64,000 nt of DNA, taken from NCBI RefSeq assembly GCF_000941075.1, contig NZ_CP007229.1, positions 248,001 to 312,000 on the forward strand. Direction: 5' to 3'. A program made the position numbers and the translations under genes. The stretch comes from Mesomycoplasma dispar (GTDB lineage: Bacteria; Bacillota_I; Bacilli_A; Mycoplasmatales; Metamycoplasmataceae). Shown piece by piece: positions 1 to 11,505 of the stretch (position 1 is the first letter of the stretch; every line of letters begins with the position of its first letter). The notes under the pieces were generated by a model, which worked only from the letters and a program-made list of their open reading frames with translations, had not been told where the DNA came from and did no database searches.

Positions 1-514
1 GAAGTTTCCAATTGATGAAAGCAAAATTGAATTTAAAAAAGTAAAAATTGTTGATTTAATCAAAAAAATCGACATTGGTGCACAAAAATCAAGTATTGAT
101 AGAAAAATTGAGAATAAATTCATCAAAGGAATCCCGCTTATAATTGCAAAAAAAGATAATAATGGCGTTGGAGGTTTAATCGAAAACCCTACAAAAACTT
201 GAAAAGACAAAATTGTAATAATTTCTGGCGGTGATGGTGGCGGTGGAAAAACTTATTATTGTGACTTTGAGTTTGCAGCGACAAATTTTGCACTAATTTG
301 CGACCTAAAAGGAGAATGAAAACCTTTTTTTGATAAATATGCAATTTTCTACCTTGCAACCAAAATTAGCGAAAGACTTTATAAATATGTTAATCACGGA
401 CTAAATCGCAAAGAATTAAACAATGAAATACAAATAACCTTACCGTTTAATAGCAAAAATCGAATTGATACTGAATTTATGTCTAAATTTATTCAGAATC
501 TTAAAATTTATTAA
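1..514 (+). CDS. Restriction-modification specificity (S) subunit-like protein, C-terminal part
   Basis: Open from the window edge (frame starting at base 2) to a TAA, about 170 residues visible, two TGA codons read as Trp. The segment IPLIIAKKDNNGVGG..., followed by IISGGDGGGGKTYYCDFEFAATNFALICDL and a terminal LPFNSKNRIDTEFMSKFI, resembles the target-recognition half of type I / BcgI-type specificity subunits, which bind the recognition sequence for a methyltransferase/nuclease complex. I recognise the style of the motif but no catalytic residue can prove it. The 5' end and any partner genes lie outside the window. It could be a lone or decaying S subunit. Confidence 0.5.
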
Positions 515-575
515 TAAAAATATTTAAAAATTATTTTATTTCACTTTAATATACTTCTTTTTAAATTTTTTAAGA

Positions 576-581
576 TATAAT
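576..581 (+). promoter_or_regulatory. Putative -10 box for the MFS transporter
   Basis: A perfect TATAAT lies in the 133-bp gap after the upstream gene, 66 bases before the transporter start. No clear -35 is seen, which is common in this group of mycoplasmas. Confidence 0.45.
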
Positions 582-647
582 TATTAATTGGAGTTTCTTT
601 AACTCTTTTGTAATTAATTTTTAAAATTTAGAAAAAACATAGGTTAT

Positions 648-2102
648 ATGAAAAAAAATTTTATTTTAAACTTCGCTACAAAAAACATTAAGGAAAAAAA
701 ATTAACTTTTGGAGTTGGACTAACTTTATGAGCTTTAATCGTTTTTGCCTATATGATTTTTGTAATGAATTGAGGTTTTGCCTCTGCCGGACTTAACGGA
801 ACAGCTGGAGTTAGTGGATATTTAGGACACTTTTTCCCTGAAGGAACAAAACCACCTGGTACTGTTGTAAATCAAGCCGTTAATTGAGGAATCACAATTG
901 GGCGCGGAATTGGTTCGGTTTTAGTAGGGTGATTAATTGTTAAAATTTCACATAAATACACTGTGATTTTATCATTAATTTTTATGCTTTTTGGAATTGT
1001 AGCTCCTTATTCGCCAACTTATGCTGGTTTTATAATTCTAAGAACAATTTTCGCAATTGGTGGAACAATGCAAATAATTTTGATCCAACCAGTTGTTTCA
1101 AATTATTTAAACCAAAGACAAAAAGCCGTTATTTCCCAATTTTCTCCATTTTTTTATCCAATTGGGACAATAATTACGCTCATTCCTTTTGCTGGGATTA
1201 TTGGCGAAGAAGCACAAAAAGCTTTTCGAGATAATTGACAAATTGTCTTTTTAGTTATCGGGATTTTAACTTTGATTCCGTTAATTGGATACATAATTTT
1301 AGGTACTAAATTCGATTTATACCCATCAAATGTTGCTAAAAGGGACAAACAAGAAAAATTAACTTTGGCAACATTTTTCAAGCAAAAAGATACTTGATTC
1401 TGAACAATTTTATACGGTTCATGACTTGTTGCCGTTGTTTTCCCTTTTACATTTTCAAAGCCAATTTTTCACCGTCTAATTGGCGATTCAAGCGGAATTT
1501 TTAATGATAAAATTTCCGTTTTTCTAATTTTCTTTTTAGCAGGAATGTTTGTTGGCCCTTTTACAATCGGTCTGCTTTCAAAATATCAACTTCAAAGACG
1601 AAAATATATTTCAGCAGTTATTACGCTTGGGGTATTTTTCTACGTGATGGCAACGGTAGTTTTTGTTACAAAAGTTGGTAAAAATCCACTTGCTGCTAAA
1701 ACTTATAACGATGGTTGAACGTGATTATTCCTATTTTTAGGACTTTTTATGGGAATTTGTCTCTGGGGAATTCAGGGAGTAATGTTAAATTTACCACACG
1801 AATATCCAGGTTCAAACCCTTATCGTATTGGTTTCCAGTTCGGTTTAATTTGAGGACTTGGATATACCGCTTTCACAGTTGCAACAATTATTACCTCTTT
1901 AATTAATACGCCGCCAGGAGTTGATGTAAAAAATTTAAACCCAAATAATGTTGACGGTTACGCTCTTGGTGCTTACATTCTCATTATTATCTTTTCACTT
2001 GTTTCTTCAATCGGTTTAGCTTTATTAAAAGAACCAAACCCTGATTATAAAAAGTTATTAAAAATACGTAGTTTTTCTGAAATTGAACGTATCAAAAAAT
2101 AA
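648..2102 (+). CDS. MFS transporter, probable hexose-phosphate/sugar type
   Basis: 484 residues with about 12 hydrophobic segments and short charged loops, the layout of a major facilitator permease in the plasma membrane. The start MKKNFILNF is followed by a first membrane segment near residues 20-40 (GLTLWALIVFAYMIFV) and an RG motif between helices 2 and 3. It contains many TGA-Trp codons, so a standard-code reading would fragment it. It ends at a TAA 154 bases before ldh, so it may be co-expressed with that glycolytic gene. From memory, mycoplasmas of this cluster carry permeases annotated as hexose-phosphate transporters with similar sequence; the substrate itself cannot be read from the sequence. 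Confidence 0.75.
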
Positions 2103-2256
2103 AAAAAATTTTATTTTTTGATATAGTTTAATAAAAACAAGATTAAATTATCAATTCACTTATTTTTATATAAAAAAGTATTAAAATTTAGTTTGTGACA
2201 AAGACAAAAATTTGTTGCAAATTAATAAAAATTAACAAGAAAGAGAAACTAAACTT

Positions 2257-3204
2257 ATGAAGCCAATCAAAATTGCCCTAATTGGTGCTGGAAATGTCGG
2301 AAATTCTTTCCTTTACTCTGCAATGAATCAAGGACTTGCCTCCGAATACGGAATAATTGATATTAATCACGACTTTGCTGACGGTAATGCCTTTGATTTC
2401 GAAGATGCTTCCGCTTCACTACCACGTTCTTTCAGTGTTCGCCGTTATGAATATAGCGATCTCAAAGACGCGGATTTTATTTTAATTACCGCCGGAAGAC
2501 CACAAAAACCTGGTGAAACTAGATTAGAACTTGTTGCTGATAACATTCGAATTATTCGTGACATCGCTTTTAAGGTTAAAGAAAGTGGATTTTCAGGAAT
2601 TACTGTTATTGCTTCAAATCCAGTTGATGTTATCACTCGCGCTTATCGTGATGCATCAGGGTTTTCTGATCAAAAAGTTATTGGAACTGGAACTATTTTG
2701 GATACAGCAAGACTTCAATTTGCAATTGCAAAAAGAGCAAATGTTTCTCCAAGTTCAGTTCAGGCATACGTAATGGGTGAGCATGGAGATTCTTCTTTTG
2801 TTGCTTATTCAAATATCAAAATTGCTGGTGAATGTTTCTGTCATTTTGCAAAACTAACTGGAATTGATAGCTCAAATTATGAAAAAGAGCTAGAATATCC
2901 AGTTTCACGTCGTGCTTATGAAATTATTAATCGCAAAAGAGCAACTTTTTACGGAATCGGTGCTGCGCTTGCAAGAATCGTGAGAAATATTATCGAAGAT
3001 TCAAAAAACATCATTATTGCAGGTGCAAATTTACGTGGTGAATACGGATTTAGCGGTGTAAACGTTGGTGTTCCAGTTGTTTTAGGTGCAAACGGAATCG
3101 AAAAAATAATCGAAATTAGTCTAAATGACAAAGAAAAAGAAAAATTTGCAAAATCTGTGGAAATTATCGACACAATTTACCAAGATGCAATGAAAAACAT
3201 TTAA
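2257..3204 (+). CDS. ldh: L-lactate dehydrogenase (P36-like)
   Basis: Catalyses pyruvate + NADH to L-lactate + NAD+, regenerating NAD+ for fermentative glycolysis in the cytoplasm. 315 residues, normal for the family. The N-terminal Rossmann motif is GAGNVG (residues 10-15), followed by the acidic residue of IIDIN (D35). Substrate and catalytic residues are in place: GRPQKPGETR (R81, R89), SNPVDV (N121), D149 and R152 (LDTARL) and the proton-relay His in GEHGDSS (H176). The protein closely resembles the P36 antigen of M. hyopneumoniae from memory but is not identical to it. A strong terminator follows 36 bases after the stop. Confidence 0.97.
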   Translation: MKPIKIALIGAGNVGNSFLYSAMNQGLASEYGIIDINHDFADGNAFDFEDASASLPRSFSVRRYEYSDLKDADFILITAGRPQKPGETRLELVADNIRIIRDIAFKVKESGFSGITVIASNPVDVITRAYRDASGFSDQKVIGTGTILDTARLQFAIAKRANVSPSSVQAYVMGEHGDSSFVAYSNIKIAGECFCHFAKLTGIDSSNYEKELEYPVSRRAYEIINRKRATFYGIGAALARIVRNIIEDSKNIIIAGANLRGEYGFSGVNVGVPVVLGANGIEKIIEISLNDKEKEKFAKSVEIIDTIYQDAMKNI

Positions 3205-3240
3205 TTTTTAAAAGTTTTTCATTCAAGTTTTTCAAGAAAC

Positions 3241-3269
3241 AAAAAACTCTCGTTTTGAGAGTTTTTTGT
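3241..3269 (+). terminator. Rho-independent terminator after ldh
   Basis: An 11-bp perfect stem (AAAAAACTCTC / GAGAGTTTTTT) with a 5-base loop, ending in a T run. It is symmetrical enough to work on both strands. Confidence 0.85.
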
Positions 3270-3299
3270 TTTCATTTTTTTTAATTTCTTTTTGTTTTT

Positions 3300-3470
3300 A
3301 GATAAAACAAAAACCTAAATTTATTATTAAAATCAGCTTGCATTTTAGGTTAATTTTCAAAAAACACTATAAATTACGTGCTTTTTGAAAATTTAGACGA
3401 ATTTAATAAATTAAATTAAGAAGTTAAAGTGCTTGGAAAAATAAAAAACTCTCAATTTGAGAGTTTTTTT
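3300..3470 (+). ncRNA. Candidate structured RNA / tandem hairpin region
   Basis: This gene-free stretch has two abutting hairpins: 3312-3319 pairs with 3344-3351 (AACCTAAA/TTTAGGTT), and 3352-3367 pairs with 3378-3393 (16 bp, one mismatch). They are followed by a second terminator at 3443-3470 nearly identical to the ldh terminator. No open frame of note. It may be a small RNA with its own terminator or simply stacked 3' structures. The strand is inferred from the T run of the last hairpin; no clean promoter is visible. Confidence 0.3.
3443..3470 (+). terminator. Second terminator, near-copy of the ldh terminator
   Basis: Stem AAAAAACTCTCAA / TTGAGAGTTTTTT followed by T's. It shares the same CTCTC...GAGAG core as the hairpin at 3241. 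Confidence 0.75.
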
Positions 3471-3484
3471 GTTGCAAAACAAAA

Positions 3485-3532
3485 TCAACCTTTTTTTAAT
3501 TTTTTAAGTTAAAAAAATTAAAAAAAGGTTGA
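3485..3532 (-). terminator. Long inverted repeat downstream of tRNA-Leu
   Basis: TCAACC-T7-AATTTTTTAA pairs with its near-perfect complement ending GGTTGA, over about 22 bp. It lies immediately 3' of the minus-strand tRNA and is probably its transcription terminator. It is symmetrical, so it could also act on the plus strand. Confidence 0.6.
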
Positions 3533-3541
3533 AATTTATCT

Positions 3542-3625
3542 TGGTGGCTCATATCGGACTCGAACCGATACGCATTGCTGCAGCAGGTTTTGAGTCTGCC
3601 GTGTCTACCATTCCACCAATGAGCC
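3542..3625 (-). tRNA. tRNA-Leu (anticodon CAA)
   Basis: 84-nt class II tRNA on the minus strand. Acceptor GGCTCAT pairs with ATGAGCC, discriminator A, CCA encoded. The anticodon loop CTCAAAA gives CAA (decodes UUG); the long variable arm and GGTTCGAGTCC T-arm are present. The anticodon stem shows one A-C mismatch at its loop end. Confidence 0.93.
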
Positions 3626-3667
3626 ATTTAAAATTAAAAAAATGATAAAAATTAACTTTAAATGTAA

Positions 3668-3673
3668 TATAAT
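3668..3673 (+). promoter_or_regulatory. -10 box of a near-leaderless transcript
   Basis: TATAAT ends 7 bases before the ATG at 3681, so transcription should start at or next to the start codon. This favours 3681 over the upstream in-frame ATG at 3642, which would lie before the promoter. Confidence 0.5.
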
Positions 3674-3680
3674 TATACCA

Positions 3681-6518
3681 ATGATGGTTAGAAAACAAAA
3701 CAAAACTTTAAAAAAAATCTTAATTAGAGCATTACCAATTATAACTTTGCCAGCAACATTGATCGCTGCTTCTTGCGAACCACTAGGCGCTGTTAAAAGA
3801 ATTGGATCTATTGTCACACAGATTGGACAATCTAATCCTTGAGATCAAGATCTAGATGTAAAAAAACCTTTAGATTCAATTGTTAGTGGTAGAGTTCAAC
3901 CAAGATTTGATAAAATTACAGCATCTGAATTTATAAAACAGTCAAGAACTCTAGATAGCGATACTTCACTTAATGAATCTAATAATATTTTTTTAAGAAC
4001 GCAAAGCAACCTTTTAAATTCGGCAATTATATGAACTTTCATTCCCGGCGTTGATAACTTTGATCTTAGCCAAAAATTTGACCTTCAAATTAATGCCTAT
4101 CCTAATTCTGCAAATGATGTTTATGGCTCAATTAAAATCAAAGTTGAAGCTCTCGAAAAAGGTTCGCAAAGACTAATTCAAAGCAAAGATTTTGTTGTTT
4201 CTGGATTTCAAACAGAAAAAACTGGAATTTATGCTTATAAAGAAAGAATCGAGACTGCTTTCCAAAAAATTAACAATTTAACACTAAAAAGTGATAGCAA
4301 TTTTGACATTAACAAATTGACTTCTAATTCTAATATTTGAGATTATGTGAATTTGCCTTCGAATTTCGAAAAAATGGATATTACAAAATTGCGAAATTCA
4401 GACCAATTTGATGTTCCAGAACGCGATACTTCAGTTCCAAGCATTGCCAAAATTGCCAAAGAACCTTATCGTTTAAAAGTTAAGAACTTCTATTATATAA
4501 AAGGAACAATTCTTAAAGATTCTTATGACAAAAACACTGGCGAAGTCGATGTAATTTTGTCAATTTATCACGATTCGTTCCACAACTACGTCTCAAAAAT
4601 CGTCAAACTTAAAACTAAATCTGATTCAGGTTTGTCGAAATTAACTGATATTAAAAGTTTTAAATTAAAAGATCAATACAAAAATTTTCTACCTTCATTT
4701 CTTATAAATTCAGAAAATGATACTGAATCATTAGCTAAATTTATTGATTTTGGAAGTTTTGACTATAAAAATTATGATATTAAAGTTGTTCCTTCACTTT
4801 CAGATGACCAAAACGGTAATCTTTACATTATTTTGAACAAAAAAGGAACTGATTTAACTTCAGGACCCGCAAGTCCAGGTCAAATTATTAAAGTTGAAGG
4901 TTTTAATTCCTACCAGAAAATTTTCACAAATACTGATTTTACTAAATTAATCAATTTTGATTACCTTGATTCTTGGTACAAATTACCAAAAACAGCGAAT
5001 CTTGCTGAAAAACTAAAAAGCATTTCTGAGAGTTTAAATTCTTCAAGCGATTCACTTTTGTGACCACTTTTTGGGGTCGCAATCCAAAAAACTCTATCAT
5101 CAGAAGCGCTTTTTAAAGGTACAAACGAGTTAAAAAACTTTGAAAAACTTAATTATCAATTCGCTTCACTAATAAATTTCAAAATTGATGAATCAGGACT
5201 TTCATTCTATTTTGGAAATGCTGTTCAGGATTATTACAAAATTTCTATTAAATTCACAGAAAAAACTGAAAGTAAAAATATTATTGCTGATTTTGGCTCA
5301 AAAGTGCTTGAAAAAGAGATTTTAAATGATTCTTTACGTTCAAGGTCAATTGTAATCCAACTTCGCTCAAACACTTACGATCCAATAACGCGAACAAACA
5401 CAAGCCGAATTACATCGGGAACCGCTTGAGTTTTTGATAGAAAATTAAAGCCTGATCCAACTAATCCAGGTAAATTTTTACCTACAAATACTTATTATTT
5501 AGCAACAAATTTGCACGTAGTCGCTGATTTGATTAATAAACCTGACCAAATTTATTCATTTTCCTACCTACTTGATGGAAATCTAAAAAATCTTGATGCA
5601 ATTAGTTTCGATGATACAAATTTATTTCGCCGTTTTGATCGGGTAGCAAAAACTGAAGGCAAAAAAGATTATTTACCCCCTGAAGGTTTTCAGTTTATTA
5701 ACTCTGAATCAAAAAATTTTTGGAACAATCTAAAAATTAATCCAATCGGACTTAATTTACCAAACAAAGATAAATTTCGTGATATTGCGATAATTGAAGT
5801 TACTTTTCCTGAAGATAAACAGAAAAAAAACCCTTTTAATTTCGGAATCCCTTTTCTTGATTTAGATATTTTTGGCGAGTCTTCTTATATAAAAAATATT
5901 CCTGATGCAATTCGTAATTATAACGAGGCGCCACTTGATTTTTTAGTGACAAACAAATTAGTGCCTAATTTTACAAGGGCGATACAACAAAAAACTACAA
6001 AAGTTGAAAGAGCTTTACCTCTACACGCCTATCTTGGCGGATTTTTAGGCGGATTTTCTTGAACAACCGACAATAAAAACGCTTTTATTACCACCCAGGA
6101 ACTTTTAAAAGAGAACAATTTTAAACAGGAAAATTCTACAAGAAAGTTCCAAGGTGCAAATTCACTTTCTCTTCCTGGTCTCCGCGGCGGTCATGGAATG
6201 TCAGGTTCTTTAGTTGTTAACGAATATAATCAAGTTCTTGGAATTTTTTGAGGTGGTTATTTTCCGCCAACCTCTCCAGGACAAAATCGTCTTGTTAAAG
6301 GGATTGGTCAATTTGATCCAATCGGTGTCAAAATTGATTCAAATCCAACCGTTTTAGCAAAATGACTTGCACAAACAAAGGATGTTCAGACTGATTTAGA
6401 TTCAATTCAAGAAAAAGTTTTTAGTCTTGAAGATCCAAAACAACTTGAAAAATTGGCGCACTCAGTTAGATGAATTAAATTTAATAATTTTGAACAAGAA
6501 GAAAAATCAAACATTTAG
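3681..6518 (+). CDS. DUF31-type serine-protease lipoprotein
   Basis: 945 residues. The N-terminus has a positively charged start, a hydrophobic segment and the lipobox LIAASC, so it is predicted to be exported and lipid-anchored on the cell surface. The C-terminal third carries a trypsin-like fold signature: LATNLHVVAD (H612), FRDIAIIEV (D701) and GGHGMSGSLV (S841), spaced as in the mycoplasma DUF31 family, the family that includes the immunoglobulin protease MIP. The first ~400 residues are probably a substrate- or partner-binding region. No adjacent MIB-type Ig-binding gene is present, so an Ig-cleaving role is not supported by context. Start chosen from the -10 box at 3668. The gene ends inside a strong hairpin. 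Confidence 0.85.
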
Positions 6519-6563
6519 TTTTTATTTTAGTATTTTTTAAAAATAAAAACTAAATGTTTTTTT
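6511..6563 (+). terminator. Terminator between the lipoprotein and prfA
   Basis: A perfect 18-bp stem (6511-6528 with 6540-6557) followed by a T run. The left arm includes the last codons and stop of the lipoprotein gene; the right arm ends 15 bases before the prfA ATG. Confidence 0.85.
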
Positions 6564-6571
6564 ATTTAATT

Positions 6572-7657
6572 ATGGAAAAGAAATTACTTAATTCTTTGAT
6601 GAAAATTCATCAAAAATATCAAGATTTAAAGTCGCTTTTAGAAACAGATGAGGTTCTTAATGACCAAAAAAGATATTCGCAACTTTCAAAGGAAATTGCG
6701 AATATCACAGAAATTGTTGAAGTATTTGAAAAATTCCTTGCTGATCAAAAAAGTTTAGAAGATGCCAAAACTATATTAATTCAGGAAAAAGATCCTGAAT
6801 TGCAGCAACTTGCAAAAGATGAAATTGCAAATGCAAGTAAAAATATTGAAGAATACGAAAAAGAATTACTGATTTTAATGTTGCCAAAAGACGAAAACGA
6901 TGAAAAAGATGTAATTGTTGAAATTCGTGGCGCTGCTGGTGGTGATGAAGCAAACATTTTTGTGGGCGATCTTTTCAAAATGTATCACAAATGAGCTGAC
7001 TCCCAAAAAGCAAAAGTTAAAGTTCTTAGTTCATCACTTGCAATCGCTGGTGGTTTTACGCAAATTATCTTCCAAATTTCTGGTCAAAAGATCTATTCAA
7101 AACTTAAATTTGAATCAGGAGTTCACCGTGTTCAGCGAGTTCCCGAAACTGAAACAATGGGCAGAATTCATACTTCAACTTCAACAGTGACTGTAATGCC
7201 AAAAATTGATGAAAAAATTGAAGTCGCAATCAATCCTGGCGATTTAAAAATTGATACTTACCGTTCCTCAGGCGCAGGTGGTCAATCAGTTAATACAACC
7301 GATTCTGCCGTTAGAATTACTCATATTCCCACAGGAATCGTTGTTACTTCACAAGATGAAAGATCGCAAATTGGAAATAAGGAAATCGCAATGGGAATTT
7401 TAAAGTCAAAAATTTATAACCTTGAACTTCAAAAACAGCAAGAAAAACAAGCTAATTTCCGAAAATTAGCAGGATCTGGAGCCCGTTCTGAAAAAATTAG
7501 AACTTATAATTATCCCCAAGATCGCGTTACCGACCACCGAATTAGTTTCTCTTGCTCACTAAAACCAGTCGTGCAAGGAAGTCTGAATCCAATAATTGAT
7601 GCTTTACTTGCACAGGAAAAAACTGAATTAATTTTACAAAATTATGGTGAGAAATAA
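6572..7657 (+). CDS. prfA: Peptide chain release factor 1
   Basis: 361 residues. Recognises UAA/UAG in the ribosomal A site and triggers peptidyl-tRNA hydrolysis. The catalytic GGQ lies in [10 protein letters not shown] (236-238), preceded by an N-terminal helical domain and the [10 protein letters not shown] segment. One internal TGA is Trp. Mycoplasmas that read UGA as Trp lack RF2, which fits finding RF1. The start at 6572 (MEKKLLNSL) is preferred to the ATG at 6554, which lies inside the terminator stem. First gene of an operon: prmC overlaps its end by 14 bases. Confidence 0.96.
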
Positions 7658-8354
7658 AAGAAAATTGGAACTTTTAAAGGAAAAGCAACGGTATAATTTG
7701 CCGTTAGAAATATCAAAATTGGAAAATTTAAAATTAGAATTAGACTATCCAGTTCAAAAAATTATTGGCTTTATCGAGATGGAAGATGTTCGAATTTTTC
7801 TGGACCAAAAAGTTTTTATCCCACGTTATGAAACGCAGGAATTAATTCTGAAGGTTAAAAAAGTTATTAAAAACAGTGACTCTGTTCTTGATTTATGTTG
7901 TGGATCTGGTTTTATTGGTCTTGCGCTGGCTAAATTCAGTAATGCAAAAATAACCCTAACCGATATCAGCGATGATGCGATTTTGCAAACAAAATTAAAT
8001 GCAAAATATAACAATTTAGATGTAAATACTGTAAAATCCGACCTTTTTTCAAATATTCCCAAGCAAAAATTTAATATAATTATTTCAAATCCGCCGTATT
8101 TAAGACCGCAAAAACTTCATAAGTCGGTTTTGCACTTTGAACCCGAAATTGCTTTATTTTCTAAACCTGAACCATTTTCTTTTTATCAGAAAATTATGGA
8201 CAAGGCGGATAATTTTCTTGAAAAAAATGGATGAATTTTTTTTGAAATCGATTATGAAAGTGTTGATTTTTTCAAAAAAAATTATCCAGATTTTACAATT
8301 GAAAATGATATAAATAACAAACCACGTTTTGCCTATTGGCAAAAGAAACCATAA
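7644..8354 (+). CDS. prmC: Release factor glutamine methyltransferase
   Basis: 236 residues. Uses S-adenosylmethionine to methylate the Gln of the GGQ motif of RF1, encoded just upstream. The SAM-binding motif is [16 protein letters not shown] (from residue 81) and the catalytic NPPY is at 149-152. It is shorter than typical PrmC (about 280), mainly through a reduced N-terminal domain. Overlap with prfA suggests translational coupling of enzyme and substrate. The last ~30 residues are reached through a TGA-Trp. Confidence 0.92.
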
Positions 8355-8388
8355 AGATGTCGTAAAACATAGTATTTTTTTTACAAAT

Positions 8389-8404
8389 AAAAAAAAAAAA
8401 AAAA
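8389..8404. repeat. Poly-A tract (16 A) in the prmC-gltX gap
   Basis: Sixteen consecutive A's lie about 25 bases before the gltX start, upstream of a strong AAAGGAG ribosome-binding site. Homopolymers of this length are prone to slippage. Confidence 0.7.
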
Positions 8405-8429
8405 TCGTTAATTTTAGAAAGGAGTCAAA

Positions 8430-9823
<1,394 letters not shown>

Positions 9824-9833
<10 letters not shown>

Positions 9834-10231
9834 AATTTTTTTCTGGCATTAAAACAGATGGCGAAGTTAAAAAAATGGTTGAATTTATTAACGATATCAC
9901 TATCACAAAAGAAAAAATAGACAATGTTGAAACCGATGTGTTTGAAATGTTAAACCCTGAAAATAATACAATGATAAGATTGGAAATTTTTGGGGAAAAT
10001 TTGACTGTTTTTTCAGGAGAAAACACTTTATTTTTTGAACTAAATAAGGAAATTGATAACATTTTTTACAATAACACAGTTGAAACTAAAGTTGCTACAG
10101 TTTTAAATAAACTTGATATTAAACCTAAGTCTGTTTCTATTGAATATGATCTTTTGTTAAAAAATGAAGAACCAACCCCAAATGCTAAAATTGCCACTTA
10201 TACTAGCGATTTGGAGTTTATAGATGATTAA
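9824..10231 (+). CDS. Hypothetical protein, possibly DUF1934/YwiB-like
   Basis: 135 residues, no signal peptide or membrane segment, predicted mostly beta-strand (alternating hydrophobics such as TMIRLEIFGENLTVFSGENTLFFEL). Length, the repeated strand pattern and the ending SVSIEYDLLLKNE are reminiscent of the small calycin-like DUF1934 family, but I cannot confirm this. It overlaps gltX by 10 bases and trmL by 8, so it is translated as part of the same operon. Confidence 0.6.
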
Positions 10232-10748
10232 CATTGTCTTATTTCAACCCGAAATTGGTCCTAATACTGGGAATATCATTCGTTCTTGTTTTGTTTTGAA
10301 TATGAAATTACATATAATCAAGCCAATCGCTTTTGATTTAGATCCAAAACATCTAAAACGTCCAGCTGCAGGAATTTTGCTTTCGGATATAGAGCATGAA
10401 ATTTATGAAAATTGACAAGATTTTATAATAAAATATGGCAAAGAAAATCTTTATTTCATTACCCGTTATGGTAAAAAAATTTATACTGATGTTAATTACA
10501 ATGAAGAAATAAATGAAAAAAGCAATATTTTTCTTGTTTTTGGTCGAGAATCAACAGGAATTCCTGTTGAAATTTTGAAAAAAAATAAAGAAAAATGTTT
10601 AAGAATTCCAATGGTAGCAAAGGCTCGTTCCTTAAATCTTGCAAATACAGTTGTAATTGTTGCTTATGAAGTTTATCGTCAATTAGATTTTCAAGATCTA
10701 TCACGTTTCGAGGTTCAAAAAGGAAAAAATTATCTTGATAAAAATTAA
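10224..10748 (+). CDS. trmL: tRNA (cytidine/uridine-34 2'-O)-methyltransferase, TrmL type
   Basis: 174 residues, a minimal SPOUT-fold enzyme that methylates the wobble ribose of some tRNA-Leu species. Motif 1 is FQPEIGPNTGNIIRSC near the N-terminus, motif 2 VFGRESTGIP and motif 3 IPMVAKARSLNLANTVVIVAYE, which form the knotted SAM site. Its length matches stand-alone TrmL. It overlaps neighbours on both sides. Confidence 0.9.
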
Positions 10749-11490
10749 GGAAATAAACTCTTTAAATAACTCAAATTTAAAAGAAATAATTAAGCTAAAA
10801 TCAAAAAAATACCGTAATTTATTGCATAAATTTATTGTTGAAGGTTTTAAAGAAATTGAAATAGGAAGCAAAAATAATTTGCTCAAAACTATAATAACAA
10901 CAAAAGAAAATTTTGAAAAATATAGAAAATTTGGAACTGATTTTATTTTAGTGACTGAAAAAATTCTTGAAAAGTTATCACAATATGAAAGTCCAAGCGA
11001 TGGAATTGCAGTTTGTAATTTTAAACCACAGCCAGAAATTGACTTTTTTTTGAACTCAAAGCGGTTAATAATTCTTGAAAATATTCAAGATCCAGGAAAT
11101 TTAGGTACAATTATTCGAAATTCTGTTAGTTTTGGTTTTGATATTGTCTATTCGGGCGTGAATCTTTACAATTTTAAAACAATTTCAGCATCAAAAGGTG
11201 CTATTTTCAATGCAAATATCTACTTTTTTAAAGATATTTTGGATTTTTTTAATTATAAATTAACACAAGAAATTATCATAACTTCATTGGAAAATGGTGC
11301 AAAAAATTTAGACACTTTTAAAATTGATGCTAAAAAATCATATGCCTTAATTTTTGGTAACGAAGGACAAGGGGTCTCAAAAACACTAGGTAAGTTTGCA
11401 AAACACAAAATTTATATTCCAATAAATTTTGAATCATTAAATGTTGCAAGTGCACACGCAATTTTTTGCCATTTTTTTAGACTTAAATAA
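10735..11490 (+). CDS. TrmH-family RNA 2'-O-methyltransferase
   Basis: 251 residues. The N-terminal part is a small RNA-binding domain (SKKYRNLLHKFIVEGFKEIE), and the C-terminal SPOUT domain has ILENIQDPGNLGTIIRNS, FGNEGQGVSK and IPINFESLNVASAHAIF. Such enzymes methylate rRNA or tRNA riboses; the target cannot be assigned. The only plausible start is TTG at 10735 (or ATA at 10738), preceded by AGGA and overlapping trmL by 14 bases, so translation is likely coupled. The stop runs into the poly-T terminator of the opposing tRNA-Trp. Confidence 0.88.
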   Translation: MIKIKEINSLNNSNLKEIIKLKSKKYRNLLHKFIVEGFKEIEIGSKNNLLKTIITTKENFEKYRKFGTDFILVTEKILEKLSQYESPSDGIAVCNFKPQPEIDFFLNSKRLIILENIQDPGNLGTIIRNSVSFGFDIVYSGVNLYNFKTISASKGAIFNANIYFFKDILDFFNYKLTQEIIITSLENGAKNLDTFKIDAKKSYALIFGNEGQGVSKTLGKFAKHKIYIPINFESLNVASAHAIFCHFFRLK

Positions 11491-11505
11491 AAAAAAAAAA
11501 AAAAA
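11489..11505 (-). terminator. Poly-T tract at the 3' end of tRNA-Trp
   Basis: Seventeen T's (minus strand) follow the encoded CCA directly. It reads as an A tract at the end of the plus-strand methyltransferase gene. No hairpin is needed beyond the tRNA itself. Confidence 0.5.

Noticed and set aside
3642-3680. Upstream start for the DUF31 lipoprotein
   Set aside because: It would precede the -10 box and places extra residues before the signal peptide.
6554-6571. Upstream start for prfA (MFFYLI...)
   Set aside because: This ATG lies inside the right arm of the terminator hairpin and adds residues not seen in RF1 proteins.
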